Position numbers and translations under genes: made by a program. The notes beneath the pieces were generated by a model that saw only the letters and a program-made list of their open reading frames with translations, ran no database searches and was not told the DNA's origin. Positions 34,301-42,384 of a stretch of DNA of 42,384 nt are shown in pieces. The DNA is from Gammaproteobacteria bacterium (lineage in GTDB: Bacteria > Pseudomonadota > Gammaproteobacteria > Eutrophobiales > Eutrophobiaceae), in assembly GCA_003250975.1 (NCBI GenBank), contig QKIY01000010.1, forward strand, positions 1-42,384. Reading direction: 5' to 3'. Each line of letters starts with the position of its first letter. The first letter of the stretch is position 1.

Positions 34301-34867
34301 TCAAACGCCGGTATTCTTCCTGTCACTAAGCTCTGGCCAGGCCAGTGCAAGATACTGGAACATGGATATCAGAGTCAGGATAGCCGCGATATACAAGGCT
34401 ATCATGCCAATCCTGTATACAGGCAGGGTGAAGAGTGGTTCCTTGTATATCAGCAGGATTAGGGCGATCATCTGCATGACTGTCTTGAATTTCCCGGTAA
34501 AAGAAACCGCCACCTTGCGCCGGGCCCCGAGTTCGGCCATCCATTCCCGCAGGGCCGAAACGGTGATCTCCCGACCGATAATTACAGCGGCAGGCAGGGC
34601 CAGCCAGATGGCCGGGTGCTGCTGAACTATCAGCACCAGCACGACTGCCACCATTAGCTTGTCTGCCACGGGATCGAGAAAGGCACCGAGTTTGGATGTT
34701 TGCCCGAGTTTTCTCGCCAGGTATCCATCCAGCATATCCGTGATCGCCGCCAGAGAAAATACAGCTGTCGCAAGCAAATGATTCCATTTAAATGGCAGGT
34801 AAAAAACCACAACGAATACCGGGATCAGCATGATTCTGATCAGCGTCAGGCTATTGGGTATATTCAT
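34301..34867 (-). CDS. pgsA: CDP-diacylglycerol-glycerol-3-phosphate 3-phosphatidyltransferase
   Basis: Makes phosphatidylglycerol phosphate from CDP-diacylglycerol and glycerol-3-phosphate, the committed step to phosphatidylglycerol and cardiolipin, in the inner membrane. The 188 residues match E. coli PgsA. The CDP-alcohol phosphotransferase signature DGx2ARx8Gx3Dx3D is complete in DGYLARKLGQTSKLGAFLD plus PVAD. There are four or five membrane helices, starting IPNSLTLIRIMLIPVFVVVFY. It begins 18 bases after uvrC and precedes tRNA-Gly, the E. coli order. Confidence 0.97.
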   Translation of the reverse strand: MNIPNSLTLIRIMLIPVFVVVFYLPFKWNHLLATAVFSLAAITDMLDGYLARKLGQTSKLGAFLDPVADKLMVAVVLVLIVQQHPAIWLALPAAVIIGREITVSALREWMAELGARRKVAVSFTGKFKTVMQMIALILLIYKEPLFTLPVYRIGMIALYIAAILTLISMFQYLALAWPELSDRKNTGV

Positions 34868-34885
34868 AAATGTCTTGGAACTGGA

Positions 34886-36718
34886 TTAATGAAACGTATC
34901 ATAAATCTTCTGTGCCAGATTCTTGTTAATCCCCGGTACATTTGCCAGGTCTTCCACCCCGGCCCTGATAATACCTTGTAATCCACCAAAGTGCCTGATC
35001 AGATTCTGCCTGCGTTTCTCGCCTACCCCTTCAATAGCTTCTAGCGAAGACCTGTTACGCGCTTTTCTTCGCCGCAAGCGGTGCCCTGTTATGGCAAACC
35101 GGTGAGCCTCATCCCGAATAGTCTGGATCAGGTGCAATACGGGTGAACGGCTGTCCAGTCTGATAGTCCTGTTTTCTCGCGCAAGGACCAGGCTTTCCAG
35201 CCCCGGTTTGCGTGAAGGGCCTTTTGCTATACCGACCAAGGGAATATCCCCTGCCTGCAATTCGTCCATAACTTTCCTGGAAGAACTTATCTGTCCCTTT
35301 CCACCATCTATAAGAATCAAATCAGGGAGCCTCCCCTCTTCTTTCTTGATCCTTGTATAACGCCGCAACAATACCTGTTCCATTGCCGCATAATCGTCAC
35401 CTGCCGTGATCCCATCAATGTTAAAGCGCCGGTAATCTGACGACTGCGATCCTTCGGGTCCAAAGACGACGCATGAGGCCACTGTGGCTTCCCCCTGGGT
35501 ATGGCTGACATCAAAACATTCTATCCGTTCTATGGGTTCTTCCAGTTTCAGTAACGCCTGTAATTCCTCAAACCTTGACTGCAGGCTGAGATTCCGGGCC
35601 AGGTGTTGTTTCAGATTAACCTCTGCATTTTCACTCGCCATTTTCACCCATTTTGCCCGCTCACCACGCAACCTGTATTTAAGGCTTACCTTTCGTCCAC
35701 CCTTTTCCGACAGCACAGATTCCAACAGCTCCAGATCATCCGGGGCTTGACTAAGCAGGATCTCCTGCGGGATTACGCGGTTTACTGTTCGGTCCAGATA
35801 AAACTGTGGAATAAAGGCATTGAGCAACCCGATTTCAGTAGTTTCAGCCGTAATCCGGGGGAAAAAAGCCTTACTGCCGAGGTTCAGTCCTCCCCTGATA
35901 AACAGGACCTGGACACAGGCTGAATCAGCTTCCATCTTGCAGGCAATAATATCAATATCGCCCTTGTCTGCAGCGATATATTGATGTTCCTGTACCTTGC
36001 GCAGATTGCTTATCTGATCCCGATACTGTGCAGCGCGCTCATAATCGAGCTTGTCGGCCGCCTCTTGCATGGGCCGGATCAACGCTTCAATTACCTCTTC
36101 ATTTTTGCCTTCAAGAAACATCTTGGCGTGTTCCACATCTCGCCGATAATCAGTCTCATTGATCTGGTCTACACAAGGAGCAGAGCAGCGCTTGATCTGG
36201 AATTGCAGGCAAGGTCGCGTGCGATTGGAAAAAAAACTGTCGGTGCAGGAACGCAATTGGAACAGTTTCTGGATCAGATGGACAGTCTTGCGCGCCGCCC
36301 CCGCAGACGGATAGGGACCAAAATACTGCCCTTTACCCCGGCGGGCTCCACGGTAATAACTCAGGCGCGGAAAGGCCTGATCAGAGGACAAGTAAATAAA
36401 GGGATAACTCTTGTCGTCCCGGAACCAGACGTTATAGCGGGGTCGGAGATCCTTGATAAGGTTATTTTCCAGGATCAATGCCTCGTTCTCTGTATGCGTG
36501 ACGGTGACTTCGATCGAAGCAATGGCATTGACCAATGCCCGTGTCTTGGGCGAGTGCTGACGACTCCTGGTGAAATAGCTTGCCACCCGCTTTTTCAGGT
36601 TGCGTGCCTTGCCGACATAGATCACCTCGCCGTGTTTATCGATCATCCGGTAGACACCGGGTTTTCCTGTCAGCGTCCGGACAAACGATTTTGAATCAAA
36701 AATTTCCTCTTTAATCAT
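34886..36718 (-). CDS. uvrC: Excinuclease ABC subunit C
   Basis: Makes both incisions in nucleotide excision repair after UvrAB locate the lesion. The 610 residues equal the E. coli size. Domains in order: GIY-YIG nuclease (GVYRMIDKHGEVIYVGKAR, residues ~20-38), a conserved cysteine-containing region (CLQFQIKRCSAPC), UVR motif (~200-240), the RNase H-like nuclease (ECFDVSHTQGEATVASCVVF, LILIDGGKGQI), and C-terminal helix-hairpin-helices (IEGVGEKRRQNLIRHFGGL, NVPGINKNLAQKI). It lies 6 bases after a uracil-DNA glycosylase gene and 18 bases before pgsA, so one transcript probably carries all three genes and tRNA-Gly. Confidence 0.98.
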   Translation of the reverse strand: MIKEEIFDSKSFVRTLTGKPGVYRMIDKHGEVIYVGKARNLKKRVASYFTRSRQHSPKTRALVNAIASIEVTVTHTENEALILENNLIKDLRPRYNVWFRDDKSYPFIYLSSDQAFPRLSYYRGARRGKGQYFGPYPSAGAARKTVHLIQKLFQLRSCTDSFFSNRTRPCLQFQIKRCSAPCVDQINETDYRRDVEHAKMFLEGKNEEVIEALIRPMQEAADKLDYERAAQYRDQISNLRKVQEHQYIAADKGDIDIIACKMEADSACVQVLFIRGGLNLGSKAFFPRITAETTEIGLLNAFIPQFYLDRTVNRVIPQEILLSQAPDDLELLESVLSEKGGRKVSLKYRLRGERAKWVKMASENAEVNLKQHLARNLSLQSRFEELQALLKLEEPIERIECFDVSHTQGEATVASCVVFGPEGSQSSDYRRFNIDGITAGDDYAAMEQVLLRRYTRIKKEEGRLPDLILIDGGKGQISSSRKVMDELQAGDIPLVGIAKGPSRKPGLESLVLARENRTIRLDSRSPVLHLIQTIRDEAHRFAITGHRLRRRKARNRSSLEAIEGVGEKRRQNLIRHFGGLQGIIRAGVEDLANVPGINKNLAQKIYDTFH

Positions 36719-36724
36719 TTATAT

Positions 36725-37363
36725 TCAATAAGATAAATTAAATATCTCATGTATTTTATAGAAAATATCATGAAACATCTCCGCTGTGAGACGCCCAGTC
36801 TGTGTGTTATAGCGGCTGCAATGGTAGGAATCGATTAAGTGGATATGATTTTCAAGCTCATGGAGATTGCCGTGACCAAAACTATAAGCCGACTGCCTGA
36901 GATTGTACGCCCTCAGTATAGCGTTATGGGCGATGCGGCCCAGTGCCAGAACCACGGCGCCACCCGGCATGGCCTCGAGTTCTGCTTTCAGGTATTGATT
37001 GCAGGAATTGATCTCACTTGTAAGCGGCTTGTTTTCGGGTGGCAAGCATTTCACGGCATTGGTGATGCGGCACTGTTTCAGGCGCAGGCCATCATCCAGG
37101 GACAGGGATTCTGGCCTGTTGCTGAAACCGAACTTGTGAAGCGTCTCATATAATAATATGCCGGCATAATCACCGGTGAACGGCCTGCCACTGGCGTTTG
37201 CGCCGTGCATCCCGGGTGCCAGGCCGACGATAAGCAGGCGCGGCTGCCTGGCACCAAAGGACTCAACCGGCCGGGCATGATAGTCGGGGAAATCCGCTCT
37301 GATCTGCCTGAGATGCCTTGCCAGGCGGGGACATAAAGTGCAGTCCGGATTAAATATTTTCAT
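36725..37363 (-). CDS. Family-5 (UDGb-type) uracil-DNA glycosylase
   Basis: Removes uracil and other deaminated bases from DNA to start base excision repair. 212 residues. Iron-sulfur cluster cysteines are visible at C8, C11, C106 and C121. Motif 1 is GLAPGMHGANASGRPFTGD, the hallmark of family 5, with D65 at its end. The second active-site block reads SYHCSRYNTQTGRLT; family members usually have HPS, so the proline is replaced by cysteine. It directly precedes uvrC with a 6-base gap, making a compact repair operon. Confidence 0.9.
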   Translation of the reverse strand: MKIFNPDCTLCPRLARHLRQIRADFPDYHARPVESFGARQPRLLIVGLAPGMHGANASGRPFTGDYAGILLYETLHKFGFSNRPESLSLDDGLRLKQCRITNAVKCLPPENKPLTSEINSCNQYLKAELEAMPGGAVVLALGRIAHNAILRAYNLRQSAYSFGHGNLHELENHIHLIDSYHCSRYNTQTGRLTAEMFHDIFYKIHEIFNLSY

Positions 37364-37432
37364 AGCAGGAATATTACAGTAAGAGTGATATTGAATCTCT
37401 TGCAGGAACTGTCTACTAAATGAGGGCTTAGT

Positions 37433-38290
37433 TTAGTTCGGGATTTCGCAGAGACCCTTGGGGAGGTCAGGTTCCTCGCACAATAACCCTGGCCAGGCGT
37501 CAACCCAACAACAGCTGTGATCGAACCCTTTCACGAGGCGTAAAGGCCCCTCCTCATCCGCTGGAAATTCCTTTAAATAATTATCCAGGGTACTGGCCGG
37601 AACAATTCCGTCATCACTGCCGATAAAATGCAATTGTGGCAGGTCCCTGAGTGTAGAAGCCCTGTCAGCGGCATTTAACGATCCACTCAATGGGCTAACC
37701 TCATGATATGAAGTCCATGCTCTGTTATCCAGATTGGCAGCAATGGTGACCAGCATAATTACATCCTTGCGCTCTGCCGCAATCAATGCTGCCAGTGTCC
37801 CGCCTCCTGAATAACCAGTTAGTATTAGTCGCTGGTCAGGTGCATTGCTCAAGTACTGGTCTATAACATTATTTAATGCACTGACAACCTCCGGCGCATA
37901 ACGATGGGATGACCAGTATTTTTTCGGACAATCCCGTACCTTTTCCCGGCCCAGATACTGGCAAGGTCGGCCCAGGTAAAGGACCGATGGATTGGTATCC
38001 CTCGCAGCCAGCTTCAGGGCCAATGGATCACGCGGCGTGGGGTCACTGGCTAACTGGTATTTTCGGCGCCAGGCCTGGCCATCGCCTTCGATATACACGC
38101 TAAGCAGGCCATTTTTTACAGGGTGTCCTTTGCTATATGTCAATATTTCAAAGGGGCCTGTCAGATAACGATCGGCATGGAAGCCTGCATCTGCCGCAAT
38201 GTGGTTTGCAGTTTCAAGACGCGAGGGAAATAAATCACAGCCTGAGGTCAAAACCGCTGATAGACAAAGGATTATCGGATATACTTTCAT
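37433..38290 (-). CDS. Putative lipoprotein alpha/beta hydrolase
   Basis: 285 residues. The N-terminus KVYPIILCLSAVLTSGC has a lipobox-like end with C18, so outer- or inner-membrane lipid anchoring is likely. The nucleophile elbow GYSGGG gives S161. A likely acid residue is in GSDDGIVP (D226/D227) and the histidine is H258 in GFDHSCCW, so a full Ser-Asp-His triad is plausible. The oxyanion region may be VYIEGDGQAW. Five or more cysteines in the mature part suggest periplasmic disulfides. Substrate unknown; esterase or peptidase activity is possible. Transcribed divergently from the barrel-FecR-cyclase genes, 51 bases away. Confidence 0.75.
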   Translation of the reverse strand: MKVYPIILCLSAVLTSGCDLFPSRLETANHIAADAGFHADRYLTGPFEILTYSKGHPVKNGLLSVYIEGDGQAWRRKYQLASDPTPRDPLALKLAARDTNPSVLYLGRPCQYLGREKVRDCPKKYWSSHRYAPEVVSALNNVIDQYLSNAPDQRLILTGYSGGGTLAALIAAERKDVIMLVTIAANLDNRAWTSYHEVSPLSGSLNAADRASTLRDLPQLHFIGSDDGIVPASTLDNYLKEFPADEEGPLRLVKGFDHSCCWVDAWPGLLCEEPDLPKGLCEIPN

Positions 38291-38341
38291 CGAGATTCAA
38301 CGTAATTGGCGCCCATTATATCTATGTATAGAGGGTAACTT

Positions 38342-39283
38342 ATGAATAAATTTCTGCCCTTTTACCTGCTTTGCCTATTCGTACCCCCTTTGGTACATGC
38401 TGGAACCACGTTGTCCCAGTCCGCTGCTGATTGTTATCCACGGTCTTCAAGTGCGGCCAAGAGCGGGCAAATGGCCATTGAACGCCTATGCACCGCTGAA
38501 AACTTCTGGATTGACTCGGGCAATCTGAATCTGTTAACCCCACGCTCACAATACTTAGCCACTCCTCTCTTTGCTCCCCAAGATGACGTAAGCACATCAA
38601 GCGCTGGTAACTTTTTCCTGAACAGGCTCTCGGGCAGCATTGCGGTGGGTTATGATGATACAAGCATGGGGAGAGACTTCAGCAATAGTGAATATTACAA
38701 CAGTGATTATTCCGTTGCAGGCAACCTGGGATATCTAATCAATGATAACTTCAGCCTGGATTTCGCAGCTGGCCGTTTTAGCGGACAAGATTTTCGCCAG
38801 GAGCAAATGTTAGCGGATCCATATGCTGCTGCTTTGGGTGATTCCAATTATCTATTTTATTCGGGAAACCTGAATGGTATATGGATCATTGATCAATGGA
38901 GCCTGGGTGCACACATAGGTTACCTGGCATCCCGGGACTATCAGACCTCCTACATATCCGGCGACGAGACGGCTTCTGCCACAAATCAACAGGACACCGG
39001 TATGTGGCAATGGCACAGCGGCGTAGACCTTGCCTATGCCTTTCAATCATCCTTTGAACCATATATCGGTGTTGGGTATCTTAAAAATAACCGCCGCGAA
39101 CTGAGCACATATACTTCAGGCACAACCGGAACGATGATTGGTGATGATGAATATCGGTTTTCCGCCGGCCTGCGTTATCTGGGCAAGAATGGTTTTAGCA
39201 GCAACCTCAAATTCAACGTCAGTTCAGACCGTGAAGAAATCGATTTCAGCAGCCTGACATTATTATTACGACTCGATCTGTAG
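38342..39283 (+). CDS. Outer-membrane beta-barrel protein, autotransporter-like
   Basis: 313 residues with a signal peptide (cleavage near VHA-GTT) and a short N-terminal region with two cysteines. A barrel of about 200 residues starts at LSGSIAVGYDD. Strands alternate polar and aromatic residues, but the protein ends LLLRLDL rather than in a C-terminal aromatic. The barrel shares blocks with the protein at 32531-34021 (FEPYIGVGY here, FEPYVRGSY there), so they are probable paralogues. The FecR-domain gene follows by 16 bases and the cyclase gene after that, implying a three-gene operon. Confidence 0.78.
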   Translation: MNKFLPFYLLCLFVPPLVHAGTTLSQSAADCYPRSSSAAKSGQMAIERLCTAENFWIDSGNLNLLTPRSQYLATPLFAPQDDVSTSSAGNFFLNRLSGSIAVGYDDTSMGRDFSNSEYYNSDYSVAGNLGYLINDNFSLDFAAGRFSGQDFRQEQMLADPYAAALGDSNYLFYSGNLNGIWIIDQWSLGAHIGYLASRDYQTSYISGDETASATNQQDTGMWQWHSGVDLAYAFQSSFEPYIGVGYLKNNRRELSTYTSGTTGTMIGDDEYRFSAGLRYLGKNGFSSNLKFNVSSDREEIDFSSLTLLLRLDL

Positions 39284-39299
39284 GAACAAGGGACTAATT

Positions 39300-39998
39300 A
39301 TGAAGCTCATAAATCCGGTACACCCGAATATCATAGGGTTATTGTTGATCCTCCTGTCCTCCTTTATCAGCCAGTCAGCCATCGCTGCTGAATTGGCGGG
39401 CCGCGTAGAATCCGTTTCAGGTACCGCCTGGGCCAGATCCGCAGATGGAGAGCGCAGACCTCTTAAAAAAGGTTCGCTTTTTTATGTGAATGACACATTG
39501 AGCACCGAAGTTGATTCAAGCCTTCAGATCAGGTTTGAGGACAAAACCAAGTTTTATATGGGTGAAAATGCCGATTTATTAATTCAGGATTTTATTTTTA
39601 AAAAACCCCGGCAGGAAAACAACCTGTCAGCCAGAATACTGAAAGGTACATTTCGCTTTATCAGTGGCTTGATTGCCAGCACCCGGCCTGAATCCATGGC
39701 AGTTGAGACCTCAGTTGCTACCATCGGTATTCGCGGCACTCATGTTATAGGAGAAGCAGACTCAACTTCCGCTACAATCATTCTCATGGAGCCTGAAGAT
39801 AAGGATCAGGATACCAGCATTGTTGTATCCAATGAGTATGGCAGTGTTGTGATCGACGAACCCGGTTATGGCACAGAAGTACCGGACCAGTACAGTCCAC
39901 CATCACCACCACGGCGCATGCGTTTACAAACCATTGATAACATCATGCGTTCAATGCAGACAATACAACGTATTAACATTCCACGCCCCATCCGTTAA
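39300..39998 (+). CDS. Periplasmic FecR-domain protein
   Basis: 232 residues with a signal peptide (cleavage near AIAA-ELAG) and no further membrane segment, so probably periplasmic. The FecR domain is clear: GRVESVSGTAWARSADGERRPL, then a DTLSTEVDSSLQIRFEDKT-like block, then SVATIGIRGTHV near residue 145. FecR domains in this form, without an anti-sigma region, often accompany CHASE2 cyclases and surface proteins. The C-terminal 40 residues are proline- and arginine-rich (SPPSPPRRMRL). It lies between the barrel gene and the CHASE2 cyclase gene (18 bases upstream of the latter), suggesting it passes an envelope signal to the cyclase sensor domain. That is inference. Confidence 0.88.
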   Translation: MKLINPVHPNIIGLLLILLSSFISQSAIAAELAGRVESVSGTAWARSADGERRPLKKGSLFYVNDTLSTEVDSSLQIRFEDKTKFYMGENADLLIQDFIFKKPRQENNLSARILKGTFRFISGLIASTRPESMAVETSVATIGIRGTHVIGEADSTSATIILMEPEDKDQDTSIVVSNEYGSVVIDEPGYGTEVPDQYSPPSPPRRMRLQTIDNIMRSMQTIQRINIPRPIR

Positions 39999-40016
39999 TG
40001 CTCTAAAGCCTGACGA

Positions 40017-42287
40017 ATGACCAGTGGAATTTGGCAGCGAGTCCCGGAGATCTGCGTTACACATCTGGGCAACCTGCGTCGCCAGTTCCCTGTAGTACTC
40101 CTGAATCTCCTGGTGTTGCTGATCTTTCTCGCACACTCGGCAGGGCTTGATCTGCGAGTAATCCAGCAGATGGAGAACCATGCATTCGACCTCAGGAGCA
40201 TCCTGAGTACCATCGATAAACCGGATCCCAGGTTTGTCATAGTTGATATCGATGAAAAGAGTCTAAAAACCGAAGGCCGTTGGCCCTGGAGTAGAGACAA
40301 GCTCGAGCAGCTGGTTGATAACCTGTTTGATCATTACCAGGTTCAACAGGTGGGATTTGATATCGTCTTCGCAGAACCCGATACCAGTTCCGGTCTGGAC
40401 ATGCTGGAACAACTCGCAAAAGGAAAGCTCGAAAACAATGCCGGGTTTCAGGATATTTTATCAGAACTCAGGCCGACTCTGGATTACGACCGGCGTCTGG
40501 TCGAGAGTATCCGTGGCCGGCCAGTGGTACTGGGATATTATTTCAATGCCAGCAGTGAGTATGACAGGCAGACCAGCGGCAGCTTGCCGCCGCCCGCAAT
40601 CTCCCGGGACGAACTAGGTAATACAGATATCCCTGCTCCGATTGCAGGTGGCTACGGTGCCAATCTGAAAATCTTTCAGAATGAAGCGCTCGCCTCCGGC
40701 CATTTCAACCCGACAATTGATAATGATGGCATTATTCGCCGTGTCCCCCTGCTCTATCAGTTTGAAGGAAATTATTACGAATCGCTTTCACTTGCTATGG
40801 CCCGGACACTGGTCAATGCAGACAAGGTTGAACCAGTCTTTTCCGGTAAGCCCGGTGACGAGGATGCGACATTGGAATGGCTGAAAATTGGACACTACCG
40901 TATTCCGGTGGATGAAGAAGGTCAGGCCCTTGTGCCCTATCGCGGTAAACAGGGCAGTTTCCCCTACGTCTCTGCAACAGACATCATTAATAAAAAGCAA
41001 GGGCAGGCCCTGCTCAAAAACAGCATCGTTATGGTGGGAACATCCGCGCCCGGTCTTTTCGACCTGCGTTCGACCCCGGTACAAAACAAATACCCCGGTG
41101 TGGAGATTCACGTCAACCTGATTGCTGGCATGCTCGACCAACGCATCAGGGAATTGTCTGATTACACCCGTGCCATTGAATTTTTAACCCTGTTGATCGT
41201 CGGCCTGATCTTTATACTGGTCTTGCCAGTAATGACACCCCTATGGAACCTGATTATCAGCGGCATTCTTTTCTGTGCACTGGTAGCGATAAACCTCGCC
41301 GTCTGGTTCATGGCAAACCAGGCCATACCGGTTGCCTCCGTGTTGATCATGTTGTTCATACTCTTCCTGTTTAATATGAGTTACGGTTTTTTTGTTGAAA
41401 GAACACGAAAGGCGCAAATCACAGGTCTATTCGGGCAATATGTGCCGCCCGAACTGGTAGACGAGATGAGTGATAACCCGGAATCCTTTACCAGGGAGGC
41501 CGATGAACGCGAGATGACGGTCCTATTTTCGGATGTGCGGGGGTTTACCACATTGTCCGAAGGGCTGAGCCCCGGAGACCTTTCGGAATTAATGAATGAA
41601 TTCCTCACGGCAGAGACGACAATCATTCACAATCACCGGGGGACAATCGATAAATACATGGGTGATGCCATCATGGCATTCTGGGGTGCGCCGTTGAATG
41701 ATCCGGATCATGCGGTTCATGCACTGGAATCGGGCATAGCTATGGTCAAACGCATGTATGAATTACATCAGGAGTTCGCTGCACGTGGCTGGCCTAAGTT
41801 GAAGATCGGTGTGGGGATCAATACAGGCATTATGAGCGTCGGTAATATGGGTTCGGAATTCAGGATGGCCTATACGGTCATCGGTGATGCCGTGAATCTC
41901 GGCTCCAGGTTGGAAGGACTGACCAAGCAATATGGCGTAGACTTGCTGGCTAGCGAGACGACCCGGCAAAAGGCACCGGATTATGTCTTTCGTGAAATCG
42001 ACCTGGTCCGGGTCAAGGGAAAGAACGAACCTGTCGCGATCTACGAACCACTCGGGCAACGTGACACGGTTAGCAACAAGACTTTTGATGAACTTGACCT
42101 GCATCAGAGGGCGCTGGATGCCTATCGCAAACAGGACTGGGACAAGGCGATCCAGTTATTCAGGACGCTGGTCCAGGACTTCAAACAACGCAAGCTTTAT
42201 ACGATCTATCAGGAGCGCTCGCAAATATTCCGGGATAACCCGCCTGGCGATGACTGGGACGGGGTATTTACGTTTACTACCAAGTAG
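40017..42287 (+). CDS. CHASE2-domain class III adenylate cyclase
   Basis: Membrane receptor predicted to make cAMP. 756 residues: an N-terminal membrane helix (residues ~25-45), a periplasmic CHASE2 domain (~50-370, with FVIVDIDEKSL, GRWPWSRDKL and GFDIVFAEPD), then three membrane helices (~383-450). A class III cyclase domain (~495-670) follows. Metal-binding aspartates are D506 (LFSDVRGFT) and D550 (KYMGDAIM); K546 plus the YTVIGDAVN block fit ATP rather than GTP specificity. A C-terminal ~70 residues may form a TPR-like helical tail (RALDAYRKQDWDKAIQLF). No strong Shine-Dalgarno precedes the ATG. It lies 18 bases after the FecR-domain gene and is followed by a bidirectional terminator. Confidence 0.93.
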   Translation: MTSGIWQRVPEICVTHLGNLRRQFPVVLLNLLVLLIFLAHSAGLDLRVIQQMENHAFDLRSILSTIDKPDPRFVIVDIDEKSLKTEGRWPWSRDKLEQLVDNLFDHYQVQQVGFDIVFAEPDTSSGLDMLEQLAKGKLENNAGFQDILSELRPTLDYDRRLVESIRGRPVVLGYYFNASSEYDRQTSGSLPPPAISRDELGNTDIPAPIAGGYGANLKIFQNEALASGHFNPTIDNDGIIRRVPLLYQFEGNYYESLSLAMARTLVNADKVEPVFSGKPGDEDATLEWLKIGHYRIPVDEEGQALVPYRGKQGSFPYVSATDIINKKQGQALLKNSIVMVGTSAPGLFDLRSTPVQNKYPGVEIHVNLIAGMLDQRIRELSDYTRAIEFLTLLIVGLIFILVLPVMTPLWNLIISGILFCALVAINLAVWFMANQAIPVASVLIMLFILFLFNMSYGFFVERTRKAQITGLFGQYVPPELVDEMSDNPESFTREADEREMTVLFSDVRGFTTLSEGLSPGDLSELMNEFLTAETTIIHNHRGTIDKYMGDAIMAFWGAPLNDPDHAVHALESGIAMVKRMYELHQEFAARGWPKLKIGVGINTGIMSVGNMGSEFRMAYTVIGDAVNLGSRLEGLTKQYGVDLLASETTRQKAPDYVFREIDLVRVKGKNEPVAIYEPLGQRDTVSNKTFDELDLHQRALDAYRKQDWDKAIQLFRTLVQDFKQRKLYTIYQERSQIFRDNPPGDDWDGVFTFTTK

Positions 42288-42338
42288 ATCGGGGGTCACC
42301 TACGAGTCCCCAACGAGACACCCATACACCAAAATAAA

Positions 42339-42366
42339 AAACCCCGTAAAGGGGTTTATTATTTTT
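42339..42366. terminator. Bidirectional rho-independent terminator
   Basis: AAACCCC (42339-42345) and GGGGTTT (42351-42357) form the stem around GTAAA. T-rich sequence follows on the plus strand (TTATTATTTTT), and the A-rich left flank gives a T-run on the minus strand. It serves both the cyclase operon and the minus-strand tRNA-Ser. Confidence 0.85.
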
Positions 42367-42384
42367 GGCGGAGAGGGTGGGATT
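42366..42384 (-). tRNA. tRNA-Ser, 3' end only (cut by window edge)
   Basis: The minus strand ends AATCCCACCCTCTCCGCCA, matching the T-arm half, acceptor arm and GCCA end typical of bacterial tRNA-Ser. Only 19 bases are in the window, so the anticodon is unknown. Confidence 0.7.

Overview
The window looks like a chromosomal contig from a gammaproteobacterium of moderate G+C, probably environmental. Support comes from the dksA-gluQ pair, gltA, cobalamin-dependent metH, CmoA, the uvrC-pgsA-tRNA-Gly order, an RND efflux pair, several outer-membrane beta-barrels, and one TonB receptor behind a cobalamin riboswitch. I see no insertion sequence, phage, integrase or CRISPR array. The right edge cuts a tRNA-Ser.

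Layout. (1) 0.1-4.1 kb: queF, a CysZ-like membrane protein, DksA with a very long lysine/alanine-rich N-terminal tail, gluQ, and a convergent DAHP synthase. queF and gluQ both act on queuosine in tRNA. (2) 4.2-8.4 kb: a periplasmic retropepsin-like protease gene converges on a three-gene minus-strand vitamin B12 operon (TonB receptor, DUF6580-like membrane protein, PduO-type adenosyltransferase). The operon is preceded by a promoter, a complete cobalamin riboswitch and a hairpin over the receptor ribosome binding site. (3) 8.5-16.4 kb, plus strand: cmoA, a membrane methyltransferase, gltA, metH, a small exported orphan and an Mth938-domain protein. (4) 16.4-18.4 kb, minus strand: a divergent PAP2-like protein, a small exported helical protein, tRNA-Leu(TAA) and tRNA-Cys(GCA). 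(5) 18.4-34.2 kb: a probable small RNA gene, an RND adaptor/pump pair, a complete aerobic beta-oxidation operon (permuted NlpC/P60 hydrolase, FadE, thiolase, FadB/J-like, acyl-CoA ligase), an MddA-like methyltransferase and an outer-membrane barrel protein. (6) 34.2-37.4 kb, minus strand: family-5 uracil-DNA glycosylase, uvrC, pgsA and tRNA-Gly(GCC). (7) 37.4-42.4 kb: a lipoprotein hydrolase, then barrel protein, FecR-domain protein and CHASE2 adenylate cyclase, a bidirectional terminator and the partial tRNA-Ser.

The most informative structural observation is that uvrC-pgsA-tRNA-Gly and tRNA-Cys-tRNA-Leu together match the contiguous E. coli order uvrC-pgsA-glyW-cysT-leuZ, with all three anticodons matching and the same orientation. 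Here they are separated by about 15.8 kb carrying the beta-oxidation, efflux and barrel genes. Next to that breakpoint, just upstream of tRNA-Cys, there is a consensus-like sigma70 promoter (TTGAAA-17-TATAAT) followed by about 80 nt that end in a rho-independent terminator. This is either an undescribed small RNA or an attenuated promoter serving the two detached tRNAs. Other leads are competing hairpins between dksA and gluQ, operator-like palindromes upstream of gltA, an LRAT/YiiX-type hydrolase heading the beta-oxidation operon, and the barrel-FecR-CHASE2 cyclase signalling locus.

All calls come from reading the sequence and from remembered family motifs. No database search or structure prediction was run.
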